From Tribonema minus (lineage: Eukaryota; Sar; Xanthophyceae; Tribonematales; Tribonemataceae), in contig JAFCMP010000035.1 of the NCBI GenBank assembly GCA_017506865.1, positions 1,302,001 through 1,366,000 on the forward strand: a stretch of DNA of 64,000 bases, given 5' to 3'. Each line of letters opens with the position of its first letter. Position 1 is the stretch's first letter. The notes under the pieces were generated by a model. It was not told the DNA's origin. It ran no database searches and worked only from the letters and a program-made list of their open reading frames with translations. This document shows positions 13,485-24,406 of this stretch, piece after piece. A program made the translations under genes and the position numbers.

Positions 13485-14059
13485 GACGCTAGTAGGTTAA
13501 CCTCAGGCAAAGTAGCAAATGCTTCTCCTTGCGAGAGTTAACGACGCTGACGCTGCTGTGAGTGTGAGCTCGGCAGCAGCAGCACGCACGCGGACTTAGA
13601 GCACACGGGATTTGTGTGTAACGCATCTGATCTGCAGCTTGCCGCTTGGCGAATGGCCTCTCGACGAGCATCATCACATATGGATCAATCAAAGATCCTC
13701 TTCTCAGCCCGCAGCCCCGAAAAAAGCTCCGTTACGCGTGAAACTTCCAAGAGGCAAAAAAACCAACACAAGATATCAGTCGTCAGACGGCAAGAAGCAA
13801 GAGTTGCCATCCAATGATGAACGGGTCCGCCATCTGCCAAAACGGCAGCGCAGTGTTTCCTTCAAGATTTCGTGGGCCCTGAGTCGTATGCTCTGAGTCC
13901 GCGTGCTGCTAGGAGCTTCACTCACAGCAGCGTCTGAGCTTGCAAGTAGAAGCATTAGCTACCAAGTAGCGTCAGACGCGTGCACCAGCCGGATCTAACA
14001 GGTTGCAGCTCTTCGTTGCCACTTTTAAAAGCAAGTGCCTCTATTGGTGGCTCTGCAGC

Positions 14060-14060
<1 letters not shown>
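13485..14060. other. Divergent intergenic region with weak plus-strand ORF
   Basis: A Lys/Arg-rich plus frame at 13612-13896 could be a first exon of a gene divergent from the surface-protein gene. Nothing in it is recognisable, and splice sites cannot be chosen with confidence. Confidence 0.3.

Positions 14061-14061
<1 letters not shown>

Positions 14062-14093
<32 letters not shown>
14062..14093. repeat. (GT)n microsatellite
   Basis: An uninterrupted run of about 16 GT dinucleotides. Confidence 0.95.
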
Positions 14094-14096
<3 letters not shown>

Positions 14097-14319
14097 TGCA
14101 CCATAATGTAATGTTTTCGTGAAACGACATGCATGAAGTGGCTTGCTGTTTAAAAAAACAAACCGCGTCAGGTAGGCAAATCAATAATATTTATGTCACA
14201 ATCTTGTTGCAAAGGTCTCTCTCTTTCTCTTTTCTTCATTCTTCCAAACGCATCATGACGCTGATGGCCTCAAGCAGTCGACTGGTCTGGTGTGTTTTAG
14301 TACTGCCAGATACTTTTCA

Positions 14320-14745
14320 TTAATTCTCGCTCAGGGAACGAAAAACCCCAGATGATGGGAAGTACATGTCCATGTACTTGCAACCAGAATCTACTTGTGT
14401 CATCGTGAACACCTCAAAACTTTGAGGCAAAAGTCTCAAAGCACATTGCCAATCACTTCTAACCGACATTGCCATGTGGCATCTCCCCCCCCTCAAAGTC
14501 CTCGTCCATCTGCCCCCCCTAAAATTCCGCCATGTGCGTCATAAGACGCTAAGAGTACGACATGCGTGGAACGCTGCCGACAGAGCTGAACGGACACGCG
14601 CAAGTGCTATACCTTTCAGGGCTAGATGCCTGGCTGCTCCAGGCACCGACATCCTGATCGCATACCCCGTAGCGGCAGCCTCCAGCAGCTTCCGCCCCTG
14701 CGCCCCGATGCTGCCAAATGACCCGATTGCCAAAGTGCAAGTTTG
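14320..14745 (+). repeat. Degenerate repeat family, copy 3
   Basis: The 40-bp motif at 14320-14356 is followed by the block 14469-14740 shared with copies at 8.9 and 9.5 kb. This is the best-preserved copy; one frame reads APGTDILIAYPVAAASSSF before drifting out of similarity. Confidence 0.55.
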
Positions 14746-16218
14746 TAGCATATTGGACGACCGTGTCTGTACCCCACAGGGTGATTCATCAGTTCAGTAC
14801 CTCTACATGCAAACATGTATCTTGCCGATGAGAGGATGCCACGCAGTGAGTCGGACTACCATCCACAGGGAGCATGCACATGCATGCATGCCATTACCAA
14901 CTTGGACTACCGAGTGTTGCGTCCTGCGCTGCAGCAGTTGAGCATGCAGGCAGCAGCCGACAGTGTCCTTTACAGACAAAAAGATGGCGTAGCACAGTCA
15001 GAACGACTGTTCTCGGAAGCTGCATATGACAGATGCTTGACCATCTCAACCCCGCAAACCAAGTAAGAACCGGAGCATGTTGATAGACCCATACATGATC
15101 AAAGCAAATAACATCAGACCCCACCACAGTGCAAAAGGAAGCACCATGTATTTGGCACGGCTCAATACTCCTCGGCCCTTGGTAGTGGCCGCACTATACC
15201 CCCCCCCCCTTAAAAAGTCAACGCTCCTTGTGGCAGCACGTCATCTGAAAAGCTATTGACATCAGTTGAGCCTGAAAGTGGTCGTGAAATGCGTATTCCG
15301 AACAGCTCGCGTGTTGCCGCTCACTGTGTGTTCATGAGCAACTAGCACATACTGAAGGAAGGGCATTTTGCTGCCAGGCTGGCTTCTCGTGTGCTTGCGC
15401 GTGCATCATCCAGCCTGCATGACAACAAGAGCGTGATCGCACATCAACAATGTGATGCGACCAAACAGCACATGACAATGATGTAGGGTTGATGTACATG
15501 CAGCTATTTGAGTGGCAGCTGACAACATGATTGTGCTGCGCAAACTCTCTGCAGCTTGTAACAGATGAGCCCAAAACGAAATGAAGTACAGCTTGTCAGA
15601 TTTGGTGTATACTCCAGAGCTGGTGCAAAGCCGCTTGGAAAACTGCAGGAAGTTTTGCAACTTTCTGCTCGGCGTTTACAAGCTGCCATGCCATCAAACA
15701 GGGAGCGCAGCAACGTTCTGCTTGGTTATTACGAGCTGCCATGCTGTTACGATGGGGAGCACAGCAACGCACAAGTTAAATCATTGCGCTGTGAGGCAAG
15801 TGTCAACATACTTAGGCAGAGTGCCTGCGGCGCTATCGCTACTCAACGAACACAAGCACAGCATCAGCACTGCAAACAAGTTGCTACAGCAAACCCACCG
15901 CAGCTCGCCTCTGCGGGCTGTGTGCTGGTCCGCAAAACACATGTCATGCGCCCAATGAAACCGTGCACACAAGACCGAGGCGTGATTCCAACACTGACCC
16001 CATCTCAGCAGCGGTCAACAGTTGTGCTGACGCATTTGAGCCTATATGTCAGTTTTTCCCCCTGTGGTCGATGCTCCCAGTGCGGTGACCATTGTGTGGC
16101 AATCAAATGCAACAGCTGCTGTAACTGGTGCTGCGGATCGGCAGCGGATTCATGGTTGTAGCACCCAACCCGCCTTGCCACATGCACTTGGTACTAACAA
16201 AAACTGTTTGATTGGTAC
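14746..16218. other. No supported gene; contains a diverged about 53-bp tandem repeat
   Basis: Positions 15663-15770 hold two imperfect units of about 53 bp, each with a gctgccatgc core and ending in cagcaacg. A 198-codon plus frame at 15565-16161 spans them but shows no family signature and is probably fortuitous. Confidence 0.45.
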
Positions 16219-16362
16219 TGTCAATCATATTCTGAAGGAACCGCATTCTTTTGAAATGTCGGTGTCTGGCTACAGCATCTTTAGCCTGCTCAAACTTCTG
16301 GCTGAGGACCTGTGCGCGCGCGTACTCTGCGTTGTCATATTTCATTGTGACGAGCCCTTTTT
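16219..16362 (-). CDS. Possible internal exon, charged helical segment
   Basis: An open minus frame is bordered by a CAG acceptor (16363-16365) and a GTACC donor. It encodes a Lys/Arg/Glu-rich helix-like stretch including AQVLSQKFEQAKDAVARHRH, of the kind seen in coiled-coil proteins. It does not look like part of the E2 gene to its right. The gene is unidentified. Confidence 0.3.
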
Positions 16363-17341
16363 CTGCCTCATCAAACAGTCAGGGACGGTCATACATGGCG
16401 CAATCAAAGCACAATATTGCAAGTTTTGAAGCTTGCCTGAGAGAGTGCTGATCAAAGTACACATACACCAGGAAATGGTTTGCTTACCGCAAGTAGTGAT
16501 TTCATGCAAACCTTTGACGCTCCTTGAAAGTTAAGGTATTGAAGCGCTGTGCGCGCTGACCTGTGCAGAAATATCCTATCAATCATGCAAGCAATTGTTC
16601 AAGATGGCATCTAGTTTCACTTACATGCTCAGAGCTCCTGCAGTGTGGCTCCAAATCTGCTGCTATACAGCTTCTGCTCCTGGCTCAACCTGGAGCGGGG
16701 GCATGTCCAGAAAGCAGGTGGTGGTCAGTGGCCATTGTCTACTTCTGCAGTACTTCTTTATTGGTCACGTATTCATATACACGTGTGCTATGTGAGGACA
16801 GCGCTAATCAGTCATGTTGGTACAATGCCTGGTGGGACAGCGTGTGACTACTGGAGAAGTGCAAAACACAGTGCGCCATCACTGTGCTGTGCGACACTGC
16901 GACCAAGCCATTACGAACATGTGCACGCTCTTACCACTCTGCTGCACACTTCACACGTGTCTACTGCAGAGCGATGCAGCCGCGCTGGCCTGAAAGTCTG
17001 AGTGTAAAACTCACAACTGTGGCTGGGCGAGGCAGGTAGGGTAGCAGGGGAATGCCCATATTCACAAAAACGGCACACATGTGATTGCACTTTCCTACAA
17101 ATGCACACATTCATCAGTGATAGGACAATGGGCATGAAATTCAATGAGCTTCAAATCAGTGTAGTACAAGCATGTCACATGAATGGAATTGAGGTGTTGA
17201 AATTTTGCAGCATGACAGCACACACCATTGAGCACCAGCAGCAGCCCACATCAACGTTGCAGCAAAACGTCCAGACATGCAACACACATGCGAACATTAC
17301 TGGCGATCAATGATGAATGACAGACACAGAAAGGCACAAAC

Positions 17342-20300
17342 CTGTAGTACAACGGGCTGCGGCTCACGCGTTGACCCCAGTTTACGGATGCTGTTGGTGC
17401 TCCGGCTGGTGCATCTGGTGCCTTTTGTGCAGACTTTGCTGCTTCTGTGGCCTTCGCCGCCACAGGCTCAGCACCTGCACCAGATACAATACAGGATGGT
17501 TTGATGTACACGTGCTTTGGGTCCCCTGGTATGCCGCTTTGCTGCTTGTGCAACACACCGGAGAGTCAGAAATTGTTTCCAACAAAAGTGGCTTGGCTAA
17601 GTGGTAGCACAGGCCGTTAGGATGTTCGTTTCCAAGCATCCGTGAAACCAGTTTGGCACAGCTGTACGCTTCAACTCTACCAAAGTATCAATGCTCTCAG
17701 TAAAGCTGCGCAGAGATTGATAGTACTTCACAGTATTTCATTTGGTTGCTGATGCAAAATGAATCTGCAACCACGCCATGACATTCTGCTTCGTAGAGCC
17801 GAAGCAATATTGCTTATCATAAGAAGCTACACAATACTATGCCAGGTCACTCATGTGTCGCCACACATCACTCCCTAGCACCGGAAACCATGTGGACACA
17901 GCATGGCGAGCAGTGACGCCGCTGCTGCATATGCGCACCAACACATACCGGAAGAGCTGTACCAGTGGATGTTGATTCAAAGAAGTACAGCTAAAACGCC
18001 AGGCTACCTCACAAGTAAGTCATCATGCCGGTTCAATCCGCAACCCTCAGCACATGGAGCGTAAACGTTAGATTATACACAAGAGTGTGCAGCCCACCCC
18101 TTTGCTCTGATGGCTCTTCCATGTGTCGCTTGGGTTGCACCTCGATCACACACACAACCCACACATTTTGAGGGGCTGCGCATTTGAGTCACATGATGCC
18201 AGAAGTCGAGAAGGTCCGTCCGCACTAATGTACGCGGACGCCAATGTCATTGTGCTTATGGTCGAGGATAGCTGCATCTTTCACTGTGGTGTCTGTGGTG
18301 ATATGGGTTGGGGATCCAAGGCCTACGCTTCTTGCCATCGATGTTGAAGCTGCAGGTTAAAGCCAGATGAATGCACTAATCGTAGCAGCCAAACCACGCC
18401 GCTATGTCGTGTTTTTCAGTGTCAGACATGTCAGTAGCTATGACGCCTTTCATGACGACGCGGGCATGTAGTGGTACGATTGTTCTACGACAAGTTACCC
18501 AGGCAGCGCGGTACAGACTACGCCTTCCATTGTGTCCCTGACCATCTTCTACATAGTAGAAGTGCTGTCACGTCCATGTTACCTGATGCTACACGGTGAG
18601 CAGCTGCGGAGTGAGGCAGAAACTGCAATGCCTTCACACAAATGACGACAGCTGCGGTGCTGCCAGATCCAACGCAGGAATATACGTCGTCCTGTCGACC
18701 AATCCAGAGATAATGCCTAGGAAATAGTTGCAGGTATGAGAGTGTGCACGCCTGCTGTAACGTGGTTCAAAGTGCAACACGGCTCACAAGCGAATGTTTG
18801 ACATACAGGAGTATGTATATGAAGGTGTTGGCTGGTGAATGACAATAAATGCACTGCTTGTATCATGTCTGCTGCATGTGCGACGCGAGCGCTGCAGAAA
18901 AGTGTACATGTCAAATGCGAACTGGTGTGGCTGTCGTTCTGTACGGAAGACATTCAGTATAGACACCACACATACCTGGCGGCGGCAGTGGCGGAGGCAT
19001 GGTCTTGGGCTTGACGGCCTCCACCTTTGGAGCCTCAGCCTCTGGCGTAGGCGACACGGCCGGCGGCGTAGCAGCAGCAACAGGCTCAGGCTCAGGTTCA
19101 GGTGCAGGAGCCTCCTTGGTGGCGGGTGCCTCATACGACTCAAACGCAGCCACAGAATCCTTGTCCTCGACGGTAATCAGGATAGGGTCACCCACGGTGA
19201 TTGATTGTGCGCCCTCGGGCACCAGAAGTTTTGCGACAAAGCCCTCGTCCTGTGCCTCAAAGTCAACAGTCGCTTTGTCTGTTTCTACCTGTAGTAGGGG
19301 TGCACAACATCGAGAAAGTGAGAGGATGAGGTAGAGACGTGCAAGTCAATGTCAGCTTGAAGCGAGCGGGCTATTCTGCATGGGCACCGTAAGACTTGGC
19401 TGAAGAATGGTGGGCAGAAGCAGACATGCTGCTGATGTGCGTGTTGAGAGCACCACTCTTGCTGTGCACTGGCCTGCTGCAGGCAGTGAAGCTCAGGCCT
19501 AGTCTAGAGGGTCTAACTAAGGCCATCCCTCTTGACCTGAAGCCATCCAGCATAGCAGCAATAGAAAGCAACAGAAGCCGCAGAGACTGCAACAGACTTG
19601 AATGAGAATACGGTAGGCAGGGCGGTGCAAGTACCTATGCTGCTGCGCCTGCAGCAGCTGCAAAGTGCAGCAGATTGAAATCTAGGCTACCATGAAACGC
19701 CAGCAAGCCCGCTACGGGCAAAGCTCTCGCGCTACACGCATGGTCAAACGCTTATGCAGATTTGCAGTTCATCGCATTGCCTGTAAAGCACTATGATGTG
19801 CCATACCATATACCACACGTTGTGAGCAACGATGACTGTGCGATGCACTTACTTTATGCCATGCAGTCCATCTTGTGTGTGATATGTGACACATCACAAG
19901 CTGCTGGCTGCTTTGTAGCGCAATGGGCGCCAATCAAGCATAACTGGTCAAGCTTTACAAATGTTGCTGATGCTGCTGCTGCTGATGTGCGTGTCATTTT
20001 AAAAGTTGTTTGGAATCAAGAAAGAAGGGCACAAGCTGCTGCCAGTGCGGTGTACGTGCCTGCCTCTTGAAGCCTTCTTAAATGTATGGGTGCATTGAGT
20101 ATACCAGTGCATGATAACCCAAGCATGCGGTGGCTGTGCAACACAAGTGTGGTGGAGCGTCTGTCAAATAAAGAACAGCATACGGAAAACTTGTTGACTG
20201 TATCACCGGTTGCGCACAAGCATGCATGCACGAGTTGGCACAGTGGACAGTTGAAAGTCAATACCTACCACAACCGGGTCTGTATACTCATACGTATGGT

Positions 20301-21631
20301 TGATGACGTTTTTCTTGCGCAACGCGCACGACTGGTTGAATGATAGCATTATGCGCCATATCTGGGATACGCGCATTCAAGAGCGCTGTCACTAGCTGCT
20401 GAACCTCTGTGTTGGGCTGCCGGCTGGAGCTGGCCTACCGAAAACGTGAGACCTGTCCATACTGAACATCCATGTCTTGAACGTTAAAAGCTTGCACATA
20501 GAAGTCTTTTTGCCTACTGTGGTTATGGTGGCACTGTTTGACTTGTGGCCAATGACTGCAGCAGCGGCGACCACGGTTATTGGTGGAAGGCACTTGCAGC
20601 TAACCATCCCTTGTCACCTAGAGCTCAACGATCTTTTGATTCGTTTTTCATATACTGTGACCTGTTGCCGGTAGTTTGACATGGTTTGGGGCAAGTTCCA
20701 TGAAGAGTATGTAGTTTATGTGCTATGACCAGTGACATGAGGTGCCCAGCTTAATAGACCACCAGCAACAGAAAGGAGAGGCTGAAGTTGACTGCCAGGT
20801 TTGTTCAAATCACACCTGGCAGATGATGTCGCCAGCAGCTATCTCATCTCCCGCTGCTTTCAGCCACTTCGCCAGATTTCCCTGTTGCAAGCACATTCGT
20901 TGAAAGCATCAGCAAGCAGTTTTCAAGAAAAGATGCCGTAACCGGGCAGAGCAGGCTCGCAGAGGTGTCGAGCGTCACGTAGCATTAATGCTATGTGCAG
21001 TGGTGCATAGCCAGCTGCCATCGCGTGGCGCACTTGATGTGCACAAAATCTGCAGTCAGACCGATATGTTGTATCCCACAAAGCGCGCTGCGTTGTCACA
21101 AAGGCTCCTGCGTTGATGACATGAGTACACCTGAGCAAAACCCAAGACCATGTAATCAAACATCGTACAACGATGCAAAATGTTTCTTGCATGCTCGTAT
21201 GATGCTGCTAAGAGGCAACATGCGTCCATTAACGCAATACCTCCTAACTAGTATGGTGGCACCAGATTATCAAAGGCTGCAAGCATCCTTTGTGAAAGGC
21301 ACCTTTCAAAATTACAGGTGTGTGTGTCCAGCGTAATCAGCAAACGCCAGCTCACAAAAATTGAGGCAACCATTTGAGAACAAATGGACCTCGAACGAAA
21401 ACAAATGAACCTCGAAAGGTGGCCGTTTGCCTCACATGCACGCATGCTAAGAGCAGCAATATAACTCACGTGCTCCATGGTCGGGCTCAAAGCAGGCATA
21501 CCAACTAGCGTATGGCTCGGAAGGGTGGCCATCGCTCGTAAAGCATGCTGCAGACCGTGGCTGCGGAGATTGCTGCTGGAGCCCGTCCTGCGGCTGCAGC
21601 TTATTGCAGCTCGGGCAATGTTGCGGTACAT
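17342..21631 (-). CDS. Dihydrolipoamide acetyltransferase (PDH complex E2), N-terminal part, mitochondrial
   Basis: Four phase-consistent minus exons are 21470-21631, 20816-20881, 18976-19288 and 17342-17474. The first gives an Arg/Ser-rich presequence (MYRNIARAAISCSRRTGSSS) suited to mitochondrial import, then GMPALSPTMEH. The second is GNLAKWLKAAGDEIAAGD. The third has the lipoylation motif ETDKATVDFE with its modified Lys, and VPEGAQSITVGDPILITVED. Together they form one complete lipoyl domain. A Pro/Ala/Glu-rich swinging-arm linker follows, then VNWGQRVSRSPLYY, the probable start of the E3-binding domain. E2 transfers acetyl groups to CoA in the pyruvate dehydrogenase complex. I could not find exons for the catalytic core left of 17342; they may be small, lie outside what I can recognise, or be lost. 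The promoter lies in the short gap before the retrotransposon at about 21766. Confidence 0.85.
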
Positions 21632-21880
21632 CGCCAACACAGCTGCGTGACAAAGCTGGCAATGCAATGCCTCTCTCTCTCTTCTCTCTTTTTGTTTTTC
21701 AAGGTAGAACAAAAAAAAAAAACAAAACGTTTCTGGGTGGATTTTGCTGGCGCCACGTTGGTGACTCCCACCCTGTGTGCCTGCTGTTCAGCCAACGCTC
21801 GGCACCCTCCACGAGGGGCAGCCGCCACCGTGTCCCAGGGGCGGGGCAGGGCCCGCCCCATTTCAACTTCAAGTCGTTTC

Positions 21881-24373
21881 ATGCCATCCGAAGCGATGGA
21901 GGTGGTGCTGCCAGCGGCGACTGGCGACACGCCAGCTGGCCCAAATGGTCGCGCGGCCACCCCTCCTGCTGCTGCTGCCTCGTGGGCGGCCAAAGCCGCC
22001 AAAACTGCGACAACACCCCCGTCGCTTACAGCGAAGAGCAACCTGCTTCGGGAGGAGGCACGGCTGCTGCACGGCCACGATGGAGCCTACTTCACTCCCC
22101 GAGGCAGCTACACGCCAACCCCAGCCCCATCCGCCCTCACTCCAGGGCAGCTATACCAACAGGCGAGCGAGATGTTCCACGCCGCGGAACAGGAGCAGTA
22201 CTTCTTCGTGCCCCCCGCTGTCGCGGCGGTGGGGCGCCAGGGTGGAGCCGCTGCGGGCCGCCTCATGGCGATGGCGGCGCGCGTGCAGGGCCGTCCGACA
22301 GCGGAGGGACAGCCATTTGTGCCGCCGGCGGCGGCAGCCGGCACAGACCTAGTCTCGTTTACGGTGGATCCAGTCACCTGCTACACCCAGGAGCACTTGG
22401 CTGCCTTGCCGGCCAGCGTCCGCGCACTGTTAGCAGAGCTCGCGCCGGCCCGTCAGCCTCACGAGCGCGAGCGCAGCACCCCTGCGGCGGCTGCACAGCG
22501 CCGCGCCCGACTCACGCGGGGGCGCCAGCAGCTGCTAGCGGCGGCGCTCACGCACATGCACGACGCGGCGAGGGCCGGCGCTGGAGACGCTGCCTCACTT
22601 GCGTCCCTATTCAAGGGTGCAGAGACGCTGGGGCCTCTGTCGCCTCGCGATGACTTCCGCACGCTATGCTTGCGGGCGCCGGCCGCGCTCGTTGACGCGG
22701 CGCTCGGAACGGTCGGCGACTCCGCTGACTTCAGCTTCAGCGGCTTCCGCCTGCGCATCACCCGCGCTGGTGACATGAGCGCCCCGGTCACGGTCACCGT
22801 GCGCGGCGCGCCGGCGGCGTGGTCTGCAGCGCAGCTTGCAATGCTGCTTGCGCCCGCACTCGCAGCTCCTGGCATGCCCATCGCGCCGGTGCGCTTGCGG
22901 GCGGGCGGCGGCGGCACTTCCGCCGCCTTTCTGCTGCTGGCCAGCGCTCTGAAGACCTGCGGCGTAGGCATTAACGGTGCGGCCTCATCCGCGGCGCCGG
23001 CGTCGGCGGCATCGCCAGGCGCCGCGGGTGTTTGGGAGCTAACAGTGGTCCGCGGCGTTGCGCGGCGACTCGCGCACTCGGTCCTATGCGCGGTGGACGG
23101 CACGGAAGTAGCGCTGCGGCTGCTGGGCCCTGACAATCTGACAGCGTGCCCGTCCTGCTTGCGACGGCACTTCACGCGCCCGGGTCAGCAGTGCCGGGCA
23201 ACGCGCTGCGCGCACACCACGCTCCCCGCGGCCTGCACCACGCCAGCCGCCGCCACTGGCACAGCCGCCGGTGCCCCTGCGGTAGCCACGGCTGCAGCCG
23301 CCGCGGCGGCAGCCGCCGCGACGCAGCGTGCGCCCACCGGCGCCGCCGCCTCGCACCCCCCAGCGCCGGCGGCGACCGGCGCCGCCGCGACGGACGCTGC
23401 CGCCGCCTCGACGCCCGCGCTGGCGAGCGCGTCGCCGGGCGCCTCGCCGCCGCCGCCGGCGGCCGACGCGGACCCTGCGCAGCTGGGCCAGGAGCAGCGC
23501 ATTCAGCAGCTGCAGGGGGGCATCCTGGAGGGGAGGACCGCGCGGAAGGGGCTGCAGCAGCAGGTCAAGGCACTGACAAAGCTGCTGGCAGCCTCCGAGG
23601 CGGGAAAGCGGGCTGCTGAGGCCGATCGCGACCGGTCTCTGGCAGAGCAAGTTCGTGCGGAGCGGCTGGCGGCGCAGCAACGGAGCCTGCGCGAAGGAGA
23701 GCAGGTGCGCAACGCTGCGGCGACCGCTCGACTCGAGGCGCAGCTGACAGCGGAAGCGGCGCGCGCTGCGAGCGTGGCGGTGCCGGCGGCGGACGCCGCC
23801 GGCGCGGTGGCCACCACGCCCGTGGCGGGAGACCTTGAGGCTAGCTCTGCAGCGGCTGGCGCTGCGGCGGCGGTGGCGGCGGACGGGGCAACGGCGGCGG
23901 GCGCGGCGGCGGCAGGCGCGGCGGCGGCGGGCGCGCCGCCGCCTGCTGTAGGCGCTGCCAGCGCGGCAGCGGCAGCGGCCGCAAGCGCGGCAGCGGACCC
24001 CGCGGTGGCACTGGAGGCAGCGGCGGCGCCGCGGCAGCCGCCGCGCTCTTGCTCACGCGGGCGCTCGCGGTGTCGGCGCGCATCGTCGCCAGCGGCTCGG
24101 CACGGCAGCGACTGCAGCGCCTCCCCCTCGCGCAGTAGGCAGCCCCCCATGCCTGCCAGTGACAGCAGCGCGCTTATGTCCGACAGTGGCACACCCCGCG
24201 CCAGCCGCAAGCGCACGGCTGCTGAGCGCACGCCGGGCTCGGCGGCGGAACCCCCCGCTGCACGCCCCGCGCGCGGGCTGCCCCAAGGTCAGTCCGCCGC
24301 CGACCGCTTCCTCTCCACCTCGACGGCCCAGCCGCCGGCATCGGAGGGAGGCGGCGGCGCCTCGGGCCTGTAA
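21881..24373 (+). CDS. Non-LTR retrotransposon ORF1, zinc-motif and coiled-coil protein, copy A
   Basis: 830 residues from ATG 21881, chosen because the two copies agree from here onward, while upstream they are shifted by one base. An Ala-rich N-terminal half is followed by a Cys/His cluster (CPSCLRRHFTRPGQQC, about residues 422-445), plausibly a nucleic-acid-binding zinc motif. A Gln/Glu/Ala-rich coiled coil follows (about residues 534-630). A long low-complexity Ala/Gly tract and an Arg/Ser-rich patch (CSRGRSRCRR) lead to the end. By analogy with LINE ORF1 proteins it should bind the element RNA; no named domain is recognised. It ends 33 nt before ORF2. Confidence 0.8.
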   Translation: MPSEAMEVVLPAATGDTPAGPNGRAATPPAAAASWAAKAAKTATTPPSLTAKSNLLREEARLLHGHDGAYFTPRGSYTPTPAPSALTPGQLYQQASEMFHAAEQEQYFFVPPAVAAVGRQGGAAAGRLMAMAARVQGRPTAEGQPFVPPAAAAGTDLVSFTVDPVTCYTQEHLAALPASVRALLAELAPARQPHERERSTPAAAAQRRARLTRGRQQLLAAALTHMHDAARAGAGDAASLASLFKGAETLGPLSPRDDFRTLCLRAPAALVDAALGTVGDSADFSFSGFRLRITRAGDMSAPVTVTVRGAPAAWSAAQLAMLLAPALAAPGMPIAPVRLRAGGGGTSAAFLLLASALKTCGVGINGAASSAAPASAASPGAAGVWELTVVRGVARRLAHSVLCAVDGTEVALRLLGPDNLTACPSCLRRHFTRPGQQCRATRCAHTTLPAACTTPAAATGTAAGAPAVATAAAAAAAAAATQRAPTGAAASHPPAPAATGAAATDAAAASTPALASASPGASPPPPAADADPAQLGQEQRIQQLQGGILEGRTARKGLQQQVKALTKLLAASEAGKRAAEADRDRSLAEQVRAERLAAQQRSLREGEQVRNAAATARLEAQLTAEAARAASVAVPAADAAGAVATTPVAGDLEASSAAAGAAAAVAADGATAAGAAAAGAAAAGAPPPAVGAASAAAAAAASAAADPAVALEAAAAPRQPPRSCSRGRSRCRRASSPAARHGSDCSASPSRSRQPPMPASDSSALMSDSGTPRASRKRTAAERTPGSAAEPPAARPARGLPQGQSAADRFLSTSTAQPPASEGGGGASGL

Positions 24374-24406
24374 GCCGCCGGTGCGGCGCTCCCCTCATCC
24401 ACCGTA

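Noticed and set aside
15565..16161. 198-codon plus-strand ORF with a CxxC-rich end
   Set aside because: Overlaps a small tandem repeat, spacing of cysteines fits no family I know, and no supporting splice or homology signal.
21545..21880. Upstream extension of LINE ORF1 to an ATG at 21545
   Set aside because: This lies antisense to E2 exon 1 and is not shared with copy B; the copies agree only from the ATG at 21881.
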